The notes beneath the pieces were generated by a model. It ran no database searches, was not told the DNA's origin, and was given only the letters and a program-made list of their open reading frames with translations. Below, piece after piece: positions 27,601 through 35,190 of a DNA stretch of 64,000 bases (position 1 is the first letter of the stretch; every line of letters begins with the position of its first letter). Position numbers and translations under genes: made by a program. The stretch lies in the NCBI RefSeq assembly GCF_008477545.1, contig NZ_VORA01000001.1, positions 806,001 to 870,000 of the forward strand, read 5' to 3'. This DNA is from Roseibium aestuarii (GTDB lineage Bacteria > Pseudomonadota > Alphaproteobacteria > Rhizobiales > Stappiaceae).

Positions 27601-27993
27601 TCCACGCTGGTGGACGGAATCTGGACCGGCAAGGACGGTCGCACGCGGCCCCTGACCCACGAGGACATCATCATTGTCGCGCCCTTCAGCGCCCAGGTGA
27701 ATGCCCTGCGCGAGGCACTGCCGGAAGGTATCCGGGTTGGCACGGTCGACAAGTTCCAGGGCCAGGAAGCCCCGGTCTGCATCGTCTCCATGACGGCATC
27801 CTCCGCCGAGGACGCACCGCGCGGCATGGATTTTCTTTATTCGCTCAACCGCATCAACGTCGCCGTCTCCCGCGCCAAGGGCCTGGCGCTGGTGGTCGGC
27901 AGTGATCGGCTGTGCGAGGCCAAATGCGAGACCATCGCACAGATGAAACAGGTGAACACGCTCTGTGCGTTGAAGGAATGGGGTGGGGAATGA
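24694..27993 (+). CDS. RecB-like nuclease / RNase H-like / SF1 helicase fusion (TM0106-type)
   Basis: A multidomain protein of about 1099 residues. The N-terminal part looks like a TM0106/RecB-type PD-(D/E)XK nuclease (SDTKLKRRAHPKHVLQLVLYS) with a Cys cluster, CSDCGLCRWRDHC, that could bind an Fe-S cluster or zinc. A YprB-like RNase H fold follows (FYDIEGDPHYEGGLEYLHG). The C-terminal half is a DNA2/Upf1-like SF1 helicase: Walker A QGPPGTGKTH (about 724), VDEAGQVS, GDPCQLPQV, VGTVDKFQGQEAP and NVAVSRAKG. Starts at GTG 24688, ATG 24694 or ATG 24700 are possible. Its stop overlaps the mcrB start as ATGA, so it is translated together with McrBC. Confidence 0.88.
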   Translation: MKMSGEEILLSATDLMRFMGCRHATALDLAYGGGADLVPCADSEDAELLQRHGDAHEAAHLAKLKTRHVDVIEIERGNLADKAEETKAALRTGASVIFQGAFFGAADLPGISWGGWSDFLERVETPSNLGAFSYEVSDTKLKRRAHPKHVLQLVLYSDLLTDLQGRAPDFAHVELGDASRATLRLADYRYYARRARKRLEAFVREPSATRPIPCSDCGLCRWRDHCAATWKAEDSLFQVANIMKTQVKKLERADIRTLEQLSEVTGRVRGIGEGTLDRLKGQARLQQARKTGEPAFELRPRQLGKGFALLPHPQPGDLFYDIEGDPHYEGGLEYLHGLWFDGTFKPFWAHDHKAEAEALRDLLEFFRKRLEQYPQARIYHYAPYEVTALRRLTTKYGIGEAFLDRLQRESRFVDLYAVVRGGIQISEPNYSIKSLEVFYGIERSGEVKTAGGSVVAYEAWRENADQQILDEIEDYNRIDCVSTEALRDWLVGIRPDEDWSVLEANAAPKQAEEDEKVAALRARLEASDLSPERQELLFNLGLFHGREQKPAQWAVFDSTSREEDELIEDLNTLGGLRAWGEAIPVKRSFARTYQYPEQDTKLRKGDQATVPVIDGAPARVTIEDMDPERRLVTVKGGPKLAHLLEDTLSLHPDWPLETDVIASALRNVIADQCDDKAYRAVEDLLSRSNPRLKGWTGDIFKGEDTVAGTIAAVTRMDETVLPIQGPPGTGKTHVSARAILSLVQAGYRVGVASNSHEAIRNVLLGCETAMGEFSFPRKPKILHKVGRGSQGYPDESVIWAVTDNEEAEENGAIVGGTAFFFARPNNIQAFDWLFVDEAGQVSLANMLAMGRAARNIVLVGDPCQLPQVIQGSHPEPANLSCLEYMLGDHQTVPPEQGIFLPISRRMHPDVCSFISEQVYEDRLTSHHDTALQDVVADGLPEAGAWWVPVEHEGNAQVAREEVAEIRQIISTLVDGIWTGKDGRTRPLTHEDIIIVAPFSAQVNALREALPEGIRVGTVDKFQGQEAPVCIVSMTASSAEDAPRGMDFLYSLNRINVAVSRAKGLALVVGSDRLCEAKCETIAQMKQVNTLCALKEWGGE

Positions 27994-29972
27994 ACGGACA
28001 ACAAGTGGAAACAGTTCTGGACGTACTCGTGGCGGAAAAGAAGCTGGAGCGTCTAAGTAAACCGGGCAGGACCAAAGCGGTTATCTATCGGTGTCCGAAC
28101 AGGCGTATCTTTGGTGTCATTCCCGAGGCGGCGACTGGAAAGTTGGTTTTTGAGAATGAACCGAATGGGCAGCCGCTTGACTGGAACATGATCCTCTCCG
28201 AATTGAGGCTTACCGTTTCGGATCAGCAATTGGGTACTTCAGGGTTCACCACCCAGGACACACGGGCACTATCGTACGGGCGCCAGAGGGTCGTAGAGGT
28301 CAATTCAGAAGAAATACTTCGAAGGCTCGTAGATATATACATGCTTGAAAGCTCCGCTGGATTGAACTCTCGCCAAAATGTGCCAACAGAAGCATTGGGA
28401 GCTCCGAATGCCACCCAAGAGCCTACCAACCTGATCCTTTTTGGTCCTCCCGGCACCGGCAAGACTTATGCGACGGCCTTTGAAGCGGTCCGTCTCTGCC
28501 TCGGCGAAATGGAGGCCCAGGATCTGGACGCCCAAGGCCGCAGCGAACTGATGCAGGCCTATCATGAGCTTTGCAAGAAAGGTCGCATCGAGTTCGTCAC
28601 CTTCCACCAGTCCTTTTCCTACGAGGACTTTGTCGAGGGCCTGCGCCCGACCACCAGCGACGATGGGGAGGAAACCTCTTCAGGCGGTTTCTCGCTCCAG
28701 CCCCACGACGGCGTCTTCAAGCGCATCAGTGAAAGGGCACGCCTTGATGCGGGAGAGGGCGCAGAGGGTTTGCGCCTGGATCGGGATCAACTCCTGTTCA
28801 AACTGCAGGTCTCCAATGACGAGGCGGGGCGCAATTGGGCGCAGCAGATGATCGACGGTGGCTTCATGGCAACCGCCTGTGGAGGCGACCTTGATTGGTC
28901 GAGCAACGAATTTGATCTGGCGCCCGGTTCCATATTTGCCGTTCGCCAAAAAGTGCTGATGGCGATTAAGGATCACTGGAATGAGGAGCGCGATCCAGAG
29001 GCAACAGGCAAGGATCCAAACATCGAGCTGACTTATTCCTTCAGATCCCGGACCCAGATTGGCAACTATGTCCTCCTTGCGGACGCAAGCGACCGGTTCA
29101 TCGCCATAGGGCGGGTAATAAGCGATTATGAGTTCGATCCCCTCATGGAGGAAACGCCGCACAAGCGTCAGATCGAATGGTTTGGAACCGGTGTCGAGAA
29201 TGGATCATGGAAAGCCGTTTCTGGCAAAAGGTTCAGCCATCATCCCTATTGCCGACTTTCAAGCGCCTTCGATTGGGAGGCCCTGGAGGCCATCGTCTTT
29301 GGTGATAAGGCAGTCCGCATAGATACTGTGGGACGCCCCCACGTTCTGATCGTCGACGAGATCAACCGCGCCAATATCTCCAAGGTCTTTGGCGAGCTGA
29401 TCACCCTGCTGGAAGGGGACAAGCGCATCGGCATGGAGAACGAGATCCGCCTCAAGCTGCCCTATTCAGGCCAGCGCTTCGGCGTGCCGGCAAACCTCCA
29501 TGTCATCGGCACCATGAACACCGCCGACCGCTCGATTGCGCTTCTCGACACAGCCTTGCGCCGCCGTTTCACGTTCCGCGAGCTCATGCCGCGCCCGGAA
29601 GTGCTGCCGACAAATCTGGATGGCCTCAACCTGCGCAAGCTGCTCAAGACGATAAACGACCGCATCGAATATCTCTTCGACCGGGAACACCAGATTGGTC
29701 ACGCCTATTTCACTGGCTGCCGCACCCGGGCGGACGTTGAAGCGGTGATCCGCGAAAAGGTCATCCCGCTGCTCGCCGAATATTTCTACGAGGACTGGTC
29801 CAGGGTTGCGATGGTGCTTGGCGACAGCTTTGAAAACAGCGTCGGGGAGGGCAGGTTCCTCACGGCCGAAGTTCTCACCCCGCCTCCGGGCCTCGAAGCC
29901 GATGACCTCGATGCCCCCCGCCTGCGCTGGAGAGTGAACGAAAACTTCGATCTTTCGGAGTTCGCCGCATGA
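27990..29972 (+). CDS. mcrB: McrB-like AAA+ GTPase with inserted EVE-like domain
   Basis: A 660-residue McrB-type motor. Walker A FGPPGTGKTY is at 151-160, FVTFHQSFSYEDFVEGLRP at 202-220, Walker B LIVDEINRANISKVFGEL at 453-470, and IGTMNTADRSIALLDTALRR follows. Residues 1-145 are an unfamiliar N-terminal region where McrB proteins keep their DNA-recognition domain. About 180 residues (260-440) are inserted between the Walker motifs, including IGNYVLLADASDRFIAIGRV and TPHKRQIEWF, which resemble EVE/PUA-like modules. ATG 27990 overlaps the helicase stop, and the stop overlaps the mcrC start, both as ATGA. It is expected to recognise modified DNA, or possibly RNA, and drive McrC cutting. Confidence 0.88.
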   Translation: MNGQQVETVLDVLVAEKKLERLSKPGRTKAVIYRCPNRRIFGVIPEAATGKLVFENEPNGQPLDWNMILSELRLTVSDQQLGTSGFTTQDTRALSYGRQRVVEVNSEEILRRLVDIYMLESSAGLNSRQNVPTEALGAPNATQEPTNLILFGPPGTGKTYATAFEAVRLCLGEMEAQDLDAQGRSELMQAYHELCKKGRIEFVTFHQSFSYEDFVEGLRPTTSDDGEETSSGGFSLQPHDGVFKRISERARLDAGEGAEGLRLDRDQLLFKLQVSNDEAGRNWAQQMIDGGFMATACGGDLDWSSNEFDLAPGSIFAVRQKVLMAIKDHWNEERDPEATGKDPNIELTYSFRSRTQIGNYVLLADASDRFIAIGRVISDYEFDPLMEETPHKRQIEWFGTGVENGSWKAVSGKRFSHHPYCRLSSAFDWEALEAIVFGDKAVRIDTVGRPHVLIVDEINRANISKVFGELITLLEGDKRIGMENEIRLKLPYSGQRFGVPANLHVIGTMNTADRSIALLDTALRRRFTFRELMPRPEVLPTNLDGLNLRKLLKTINDRIEYLFDREHQIGHAYFTGCRTRADVEAVIREKVIPLLAEYFYEDWSRVAMVLGDSFENSVGEGRFLTAEVLTPPPGLEADDLDAPRLRWRVNENFDLSEFAA

Positions 29973-31288
29973 CCATCCGCCGCACCATGCTGGAGTGGAG
30001 CAAGCTCCCCTATGGCGAGGATCCGGACAATCCGCGCACGATCCCCGAAGCGGCCGCAGACCGGCTGGCGGCGGTTGCCGCCGGCTCCGCCCTGGCCAAA
30101 CAGGGGGATGGTGTCCTCTATCATGGCCGAAAGTCGCTTCAGTCAAAGGGCATTGTCGGGGTGGTCGCTGCCGAGGGGGCAGTTCTCGAAATCCTGCCCA
30201 AGATCGATGTGCCGCATACGGATGGTCAGGATGACAACGCCGCCATCCGCAAGCATCTGGTGCGCATGCTGGCCGTTGCCCTGAACGTGCAGATTGATGT
30301 CGGCGCCCTGACCGAGCTGCACTGGCAGCGAGATACGCTGCTCGACATCCTGATCCGCATCTTCTGCGAGAAGCTGGAGGAGGCGGTTCGGCGCGGAAGG
30401 CCCCGTCTTTATGTCCGGCAGGAGGAGGACCTGCCGGCCCTGCGCGGTCGCCTCGATGTCACCCGCCAGTTCACGGTGCATGCCGCCAATCCGTCCCGCC
30501 TTGCCTGCCGCTTCGACGAGCTGTCGGAGGATATCCCGCTCAACCGCATCATGAAGGCGGCCGTCGTCTACCTGCGCAAGGCAACGCGCAACAGCGGCCT
30601 CGCCCGGCGTCTGCAGGAATTGAGCTTCGTCTATGGCGATGTCGGCGACTGTCCGGTCTCCATGCTGCCCTGGGATCAGGTCCGGCTCGACCGCACCAAC
30701 CGGCGCTGGCAGGGGCTTCTGGAGATGGCGCGGCTGTTCCTGACAAGCCGCTATCAGACCACCACGTCGGGCCAGGGCTCCGGCTTCTGCCTGCTGTTCG
30801 AGATGAGCGCCCTGTTCGAGGACTATGTCGGCCGCCGTCTTCAGCGGGAACTTGCGGGCACGGGCCTCAACGTGTCCCTGCAGGGCGGGCGCCTGTTCTG
30901 CCTGGAGCACGACGAAACCGGCAAGGGGCGGTTCCAGACCAGGCCGGACATTCTCGTCAAACGGGGCAGGGAAGTGGTGCATATCCTCGACACCAAGTGG
31001 AAGCGTATCAGTCCGGCAGCTTCAGAGCCGACCCACGGCGTCTCCCAGGCCGATGTCTATCAGATGATGGCCTATGCCCAGCTCTATCGCGCCCCGAAGG
31101 TGACGTTGCTCTACCCCCATCATTTCGGGCTTGGAGAGGCAAGCGGACTGCAGACGTCCTTCCGGATTTCGGAGAATGTCAGCCGGATCGAAGTCGCGAC
31201 CGTTGACCTTCTTGATCGCAAGTCGGGTCAGCTAGCAGCGTTGATGACCGTTGGAAACGCATCTGTCACAGAGATGGCCGGGGCTTAA
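29969..31288 (+). CDS. mcrC: McrC-like nuclease subunit
   Basis: A 439-residue McrC-family protein. The N-terminal half contacts McrB. The C-terminal PD-(D/E)XK nuclease shows RPDILVKR, VHILDTKWKRI and then ADVYQMMAYAQLYRAPKVTLLYP, with Asp, Asp-x-Lys and the conserved Gln-containing helix in place. It is coupled to mcrB by an ATGA overlap and is the last cargo gene of the island. A C-terminal Thr/Ala-rich stretch follows the nuclease core. No clear rho-independent terminator is seen before the right att site. Confidence 0.92.
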   Translation: MTIRRTMLEWSKLPYGEDPDNPRTIPEAAADRLAAVAAGSALAKQGDGVLYHGRKSLQSKGIVGVVAAEGAVLEILPKIDVPHTDGQDDNAAIRKHLVRMLAVALNVQIDVGALTELHWQRDTLLDILIRIFCEKLEEAVRRGRPRLYVRQEEDLPALRGRLDVTRQFTVHAANPSRLACRFDELSEDIPLNRIMKAAVVYLRKATRNSGLARRLQELSFVYGDVGDCPVSMLPWDQVRLDRTNRRWQGLLEMARLFLTSRYQTTTSGQGSGFCLLFEMSALFEDYVGRRLQRELAGTGLNVSLQGGRLFCLEHDETGKGRFQTRPDILVKRGREVVHILDTKWKRISPAASEPTHGVSQADVYQMMAYAQLYRAPKVTLLYPHHFGLGEASGLQTSFRISENVSRIEVATVDLLDRKSGQLAALMTVGNASVTEMAGA

Positions 31289-31400
31289 GAGATGACAGGA
31301 TTGGGACGGTGATTTCGCATTGCCGTCCTTCGCTCGTGCCGAGCGATGAGCCTTGTCCGGACGGAAGGATCGGCCAGCTCAAGTCAACAAATCCGCCGGG

Positions 31401-31423
31401 TTTCATTGGCAGTTTCATTGGCA
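31401..31423 (+). repeat. Right pair of 11-bp putative integrase arm sites
   Basis: TTTCATTGGCA occurs at 31401-31411 and 31413-31423, 73 bp inside the right att copy, in the same orientation as the left pair at 6480-6501. It lies in the non-coding tail of the island (31289-31496). Confidence 0.6.
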
Positions 31424-31496
31424 CCTGAAAAATTGGCGAAAGCGCCGCATCTCGCCACAAGGCGAAAGGCTCTTTCAGATCAGTGATTTATGAGAG

Positions 31497-31555
31497 AGAA
31501 AGAATGGTCGGAGTGAGAGGATTCGAACCTCCGACCCCCTCGTCCCGAACGAGGT
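31497..31555 (-). repeat. Right att copy within intact tRNA-Pro
   Basis: This 59-bp sequence is identical to 6344-6402. It runs from 8 bp beyond the CCA end to the 5' side of the anticodon stem, a common crossover zone for tyrosine recombinases. The island therefore supplied the 3' half of the present tRNA gene. Confidence 0.95.
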
Positions 31556-31581
31556 GCGCTACCAGGCTGCGCTACACTCCG
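31505..31581 (-). tRNA. tRNA-Pro (CGG)
   Basis: A 77-nt tRNA including the encoded CCA. The acceptor stem pairs CGGAGTG with CACTCCG. The anticodon stem CCTCG/CGAGG closes the loop TTCGGGA with anticodon CGG. The T arm contains GGTTCGAATCC. It serves as the island's integration site, and its 3' half is duplicated at 6352-6402. Confidence 0.97.
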
Positions 31582-32211
31582 ACACAATATTTACAAGCAC
31601 TTGAGAGCTTGTCGGGAACAGCGGTGAGGCGTTGCCGCCGCTGATGTGGCGCTCTATTAGCACCGCTCCCCGGACCCCGCAAGAGGATTTGTCACCCTGT
31701 CTGTGGAAAGTTTCAGGCGCTGGAAAGTCATCCACAGGCCGCCGCCGGCCCATTTCCGCAAGCGGGATCCGAAAGCTGGCGGAAGCCCTTGCGGCAACCG
31801 GATGTCCCGCTTTTTGGTGCCTCGCCGCAGCATTTTTTGCAGCGCGAGCGCGGGGAGGGATCTATGTCCCGGCAAACCTCCCGTGCTGCTTTGAAAAAAA
31901 TGAGCCGGCTGATCGAAAGGAGCTCGGGAGGCCCGTTCAGCACGCGGTGCGGGGAGAGGCTGCGTCATCGCGATGCCAAGCGCGTGGGGGCGGGGTTGAT
32001 GGCGCGCCGATCCCCAAGCAGAGGCAGGCCATGGGCTCAAGCCACGGGCGTGCTTCTGGGGGAAGCCTTCTCCTGGCCACGCATCCTCTGGGGATAACGG
32101 AGGAAAGCGCCGCAAGACCTGTCCAGTCCCGGTCTTGAAACTTCTCAAGCCCTTGGCTATACACCCTTCCCATCGACGCGGTTCGAGGGCTTTGCCTCCC
32201 GCGTGGGTTAT
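31582..32211. other. Gene-free stretch between tRNA-Pro and tRNA-Gln
   Basis: About 630 bp with no coding frame that looks real. Frames here are short and Arg/Pro-rich with no motifs. The promoters of the two tRNA genes should lie at the two ends. No structured RNA was recognised. Confidence 0.4.
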
Positions 32212-32286
32212 TGGGGTGTCGCCAAGCGGTAAGGCAGCGGTTTTTGGTACCGCCATTCCCAGGTTCGAATCCTGGCACCCCAGCCA
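32212..32286 (+). tRNA. tRNA-Gln (TTG)
   Basis: A 75-nt tRNA with CCA. The acceptor stem pairs TGGGGTG with CACCCCA. The anticodon stem GCGGT/ACCGC has loop TTTTGGT with anticodon TTG. The T arm contains AGGTTCGAATCCT. Confidence 0.97.
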
Positions 32287-32391
32287 CCCCCTCTTCCTGA
32301 CAGCTTTCGACGACGGCATGAGACCGTCGGCGCGATGGCTCAGCGGTGCTGATCCCTCGTGTACGGAAGCCTGTCTGCGCGCAGGGCGCGG

Positions 32392-33108
32392 TCAGTCGGT
32401 TGACTGCAGCCGGCGCTTGCGCGAGGGCGTCTGGGGACCCAGCGCCAGAGTGCTGAAATGCAGACCCGTCAGGGTCTCTGCCCGCACGACGATTTCCGCC
32501 GAGGCGCGGGCATCTTCCTCCCCGTCGTGATGGCGGAAATCGAGCCCTAGATGGGACTTGAGCGAGGCCAGCCCATGGCCGCCATTGCCCTTGAGCTCCG
32601 GCCAGGCCACCCGGGCGACCTTGACGCTGTCCTGCCATTGCCATGCGGGCGCATCGAGCTGGTGCAGGGCACAGGCCGCACTGAAGGCGCTGCGGTCGAA
32701 GGTGGAATGCTGGAAGATCGTGTGGCCGTACAGAAGCGGGTCGAGCAGGGCAAGCACGGAGGGGAAATCCGGTGCGCCGCGCACCGTGCGCGCGGTGATT
32801 CCATGCACCCAGGTGCAGCTCCAGTCGCTGGTGCAAGGGTCGATGTAGCTCGACCAGGTGCTGATGCGATGGGTCTCGTCCACGCAGGCAATGCCCACCT
32901 GACAGATGCTCGAGCGGTCCGAATTGGCCGTTTCTACATCCAGCGCGATGAAGCGGAAGGGGCCCTGGGGAAGGTCGCGCTGCCCGTGGGCCATGCTCCC
33001 CGTCGACGGACCTGACGTCCAATTCGCCCCTTCGCGCTCGAGACCGGCCTGATTGTCGCCAAGGGCGCGGAGGAGGGAGGAGCGGCGGATATCGTGATCT
33101 TCGGACAT
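32392..33108 (-). CDS. DEDDh 3'-5' exonuclease (DnaQ/epsilon-like)
   Basis: A 238-residue protein with an exonuclease core starting near residue 52. Exo I is FIALDVETAN (Asp and Glu), Exo II lies in FQHSTFDRSAF, and Exo III is RHHDGEEDARASAE with the His and final Asp. This gives the DEDDh set of DNA polymerase III epsilon-like exonucleases. The first 50 residues are polar and probably flexible. A housekeeping role in DNA or RNA end processing is likely, but the specific substrate is unknown. It stands alone on the minus strand. Confidence 0.85.
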   Translation of the reverse strand: MSEDHDIRRSSLLRALGDNQAGLEREGANWTSGPSTGSMAHGQRDLPQGPFRFIALDVETANSDRSSICQVGIACVDETHRISTWSSYIDPCTSDWSCTWVHGITARTVRGAPDFPSVLALLDPLLYGHTIFQHSTFDRSAFSAACALHQLDAPAWQWQDSVKVARVAWPELKGNGGHGLASLKSHLGLDFRHHDGEEDARASAEIVVRAETLTGLHFSTLALGPQTPSRKRRLQSTD

Positions 33109-33393
33109 GGGCGGGCTTTGCGGTTGAGGAACAGGCGGAACCCGATCCGGTTAGCGAGTGATTCCCGCAGCGGGATCGGAGAGAGACAGGTCTGAAACCG
33201 CTCACTCTGGGGCAGAGCAGCTCAAGATGGAGGTCCCGGTTGCCGTGCCATCCTAGCAGGCGTTGCCTGCGGTCGCGCCCCCTTGCGATCAGTTTACACG
33301 CCCTCTTCAGGTATTTTTTCGCCGCCCCGCCCTTGTCAGAGCTGACGAGGAATGATCCTCTGCAGGGGAAACAGGGTTTTGGTGAGCCGAATT

Positions 33394-33407
33394 GAGGTAC
33401 GTACCTC
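33394..33407. promoter_or_regulatory. Perfect palindrome upstream of the TRAP operon
   Basis: GAGGTACGTACCTC is a perfect 14-bp palindrome 60 bp before the dctP start, in a 359-bp gene-free gap (33109-33467). A dimeric repressor site (for example GntR-type) is plausible; the regulator is not encoded nearby. Confidence 0.4.
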
Positions 33408-33467
33408 CATGTCGGTGGGAGGCGCTGAAACCTGTCTCACCATGTATTTCTCGGGAGGAAATCTTTC

Positions 33468-34487
33468 ATGTTCAAGTCAATGTTGAAAGCCGTTGCCACC
33501 TCGGCATCGGTGCTGGTGCTTTGCGCGGCCGCGAATGCTGCCGATTACAACTGGACATTCCAGACCTCGGAAACCGCCGGCGAACCGGGCTTCGTCAACA
33601 AGCAGAAGTGGGCGGAAGCGGTGAAGGACATGTCCGGCGGCCGGATCGAGATCGAGATCCTGCCGCTCGGCGCAGTGGTGCCGCACACGGATACGCTGGA
33701 GGCTGTCGGCGCCGGTATTCTTCAGGGCCATCTCACGGACCCGAGCTATTTTGCCGGGAAGGATCCCGCCTTCGCCATGATGGGCAATCTGGTGGGCGCC
33801 TGGTCCGACCCCTTCGAGCTTCTGGGCTTCATGCAGTCCGGCGGCGGCAATGATCTCTATGCCGAGCTGGTGGCGCCCTACGGCGTGCAGTTCCTTGGCG
33901 CAGCGGCAACCGAGCCGGAAGCCTTCGTTGCCAAGGTGCCGATCCGCTCGGTCGAGGATCTCAAGGGCGTGAAGCTGCGCGCGCCGGAAGGCATGGTCTA
34001 CGAGATTTTCCAGAAGGCCGGTGCCGCGCCGGTGGCGCTGCCGGGATCGGAAGTCTTCACGGCTCTCGACAAGGGCGTGGTGGATGCGGCCGACTACACG
34101 GTCTTTGCCACCAACCAGGCCCAGGGCATGAACGACATTGCCCATTATCCGCTCTATCCGGGCTTCCACTCCCTGCCGCTCATCGACATCTCGATGAACA
34201 AGGCGATCTGGGACGGCCTGCCGGACGATCTGAAGGCCGTCCTCAAGGCCTCCGTCGATGTCTTCATCTTCCAGCACGTCTATTCCGTGCGCAAGCTTGA
34301 CGCCGAGGCCGTGACCAAGGCGAAGGCCAATCCGGAGATCGAGATCATCAACTGGTCGGGCGACGAACGGGCCAAGTTCCGCCGCATCGCGCAAGCCGAA
34401 TGGGAAACCTGGGCTGCCAAGAACGACATGACCCAGCGCTACTATGATGCGGTCGTTGCCTATCTGAAGGGCCGCAACCTGCTCTGA
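33468..34487 (+). CDS. TRAP transporter periplasmic solute-binding protein (DctP/TakP type)
   Basis: A 339-residue binding protein that begins with a Sec signal peptide (cleavage probably after ANAA, about residue 24). The fold markers RAPEGMVYEIFQKAGAAPVALPGSEVFTALDKGVVDAADY are typical of DctP proteins. The later DIAHYPLYPGFHSLPLIDISMNK matches the TakP-like subgroup, which binds 2-oxo acids or lactate. The substrate here is inferred only at that level. GGGAGG lies before the ATG. It is followed by dctQ and dctM in the usual P-Q-M order. Confidence 0.92.
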   Translation: MFKSMLKAVATSASVLVLCAAANAADYNWTFQTSETAGEPGFVNKQKWAEAVKDMSGGRIEIEILPLGAVVPHTDTLEAVGAGILQGHLTDPSYFAGKDPAFAMMGNLVGAWSDPFELLGFMQSGGGNDLYAELVAPYGVQFLGAAATEPEAFVAKVPIRSVEDLKGVKLRAPEGMVYEIFQKAGAAPVALPGSEVFTALDKGVVDAADYTVFATNQAQGMNDIAHYPLYPGFHSLPLIDISMNKAIWDGLPDDLKAVLKASVDVFIFQHVYSVRKLDAEAVTKAKANPEIEIINWSGDERAKFRRIAQAEWETWAAKNDMTQRYYDAVVAYLKGRNLL

Positions 34488-34580
34488 AGCCCTGCTTCCC
34501 CCGCATTCTGCGCCCGGCGGTCTCCGCCGGGCGTTCGCTTCTGCACGAGAGTGTCGCATCCCGGGGAGGGGAACCGACCA

Positions 34581-35189
34581 ATGACCGACCTTCAACGTCC
34601 AGGGGATCCATCAGTGCCCCAGGCGCGCGATCCGCTTCACGAACCGCACGGAGAGGGGGGCGAGATCCGCTCGCCGCTCGATGCCGCCATCGCCATGACC
34701 GCGCGGGCCTTTTCCTGGATCATCTTTCTGGCCTTCGCGATCAGCGTCTACGAGGTGATCGCGCGTTACGTCTTCGACAGCCCGACCTACTGGGCCCATG
34801 AATCGACCACGTTCCTGATTGCCGCCGTCTTTCTCATCGGTGGGCCGATCGCACTATCCCGCGACAAGCACATCCGCGTCCGGGTGCTCTATGACGCCGT
34901 CTCCGACCGCACCCGCCGCTGGCTCGACATCGTGAACTCGATCATCGCCATGATCTTTTTCGCCGGGCTCGGCCACGCCGGCTGGACCATCGCCTGGAAG
35001 GCCACCCACACGCCGACCGGGGCGATCCATTTCGAGGGGACGGGAACCTCCTGGAACCCGCCGACCCCGGCGCTGCTCAAGATCATCATCTTTCTCTGCG
35101 TCTGCCTGATGTTCGTGCAGTCGCTCCTGCATCTGCTCGAGGCGATCCGCCGCCGGGTGCCGGTGGAACCGGTCAGGGGAGGGCGCTGA
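34581..35189 (+). CDS. TRAP transporter small membrane subunit (DctQ)
   Basis: A 202-residue protein with four hydrophobic helices (for example FSWIIFLAFAISVYEVIARYVF, TTFLIAAVFLIGGPI, and LLKIIIFLCVCLMFVQSLLHLL), the DctQ pattern. The start at 34581 follows GGGAGGGG; ATG 34551 lies upstream of that site. A polar N terminus of about 40 residues precedes helix 1. The stop lies just before dctM. Confidence 0.9.
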   Translation: MTDLQRPGDPSVPQARDPLHEPHGEGGEIRSPLDAAIAMTARAFSWIIFLAFAISVYEVIARYVFDSPTYWAHESTTFLIAAVFLIGGPIALSRDKHIRVRVLYDAVSDRTRRWLDIVNSIIAMIFFAGLGHAGWTIAWKATHTPTGAIHFEGTGTSWNPPTPALLKIIIFLCVCLMFVQSLLHLLEAIRRRVPVEPVRGGR

Positions 35190-35190
35190 C

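Larger units (their letters stand above)
6344..31555. mobile_element. 25.2-kb tRNA-Pro-integrated genomic (defence) island
   Basis: Both ends carry the same 59-bp sequence (6344-6402 and 31497-31555), covering the 3' part of tRNA-Pro from below the CCA end through the anticodon stem-loop. The right copy is part of the intact tRNA gene and the left is a remnant. A tyrosine recombinase frame and an excisionase-like frame sit just inside the left end. The cargo is an Xre regulator, a nuclease-like/FtsH-like pair, Dcm/Vsr with a MutL-Z1-DUF4420-AIPR operon, an HNH pair, and a HEPN/WYL/helicase/McrBC group. Parts of the cargo (about 7.9-9.1 kb and 14-21.5 kb) are visibly more AT-rich than the flanks. 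No conjugation or phage structural genes are present. The recombinase is interrupted, so self-mobilisation is doubtful. Confidence 0.9.

Noticed and set aside
12041-31288. BREX or DISARM assignment of the island
   Set aside because: No PglZ, BrxC, DrmA/B or phospholipase-D gene is present. The methyltransferase is a 5mC enzyme with Vsr.
31657-32319. Frame across tRNA-Gln with a typical spurious N terminus
   Set aside because: It reads through the antisense of the tRNA, and the GCQDSNLGMAVPK-type start is a known artefact of tRNA antisense.
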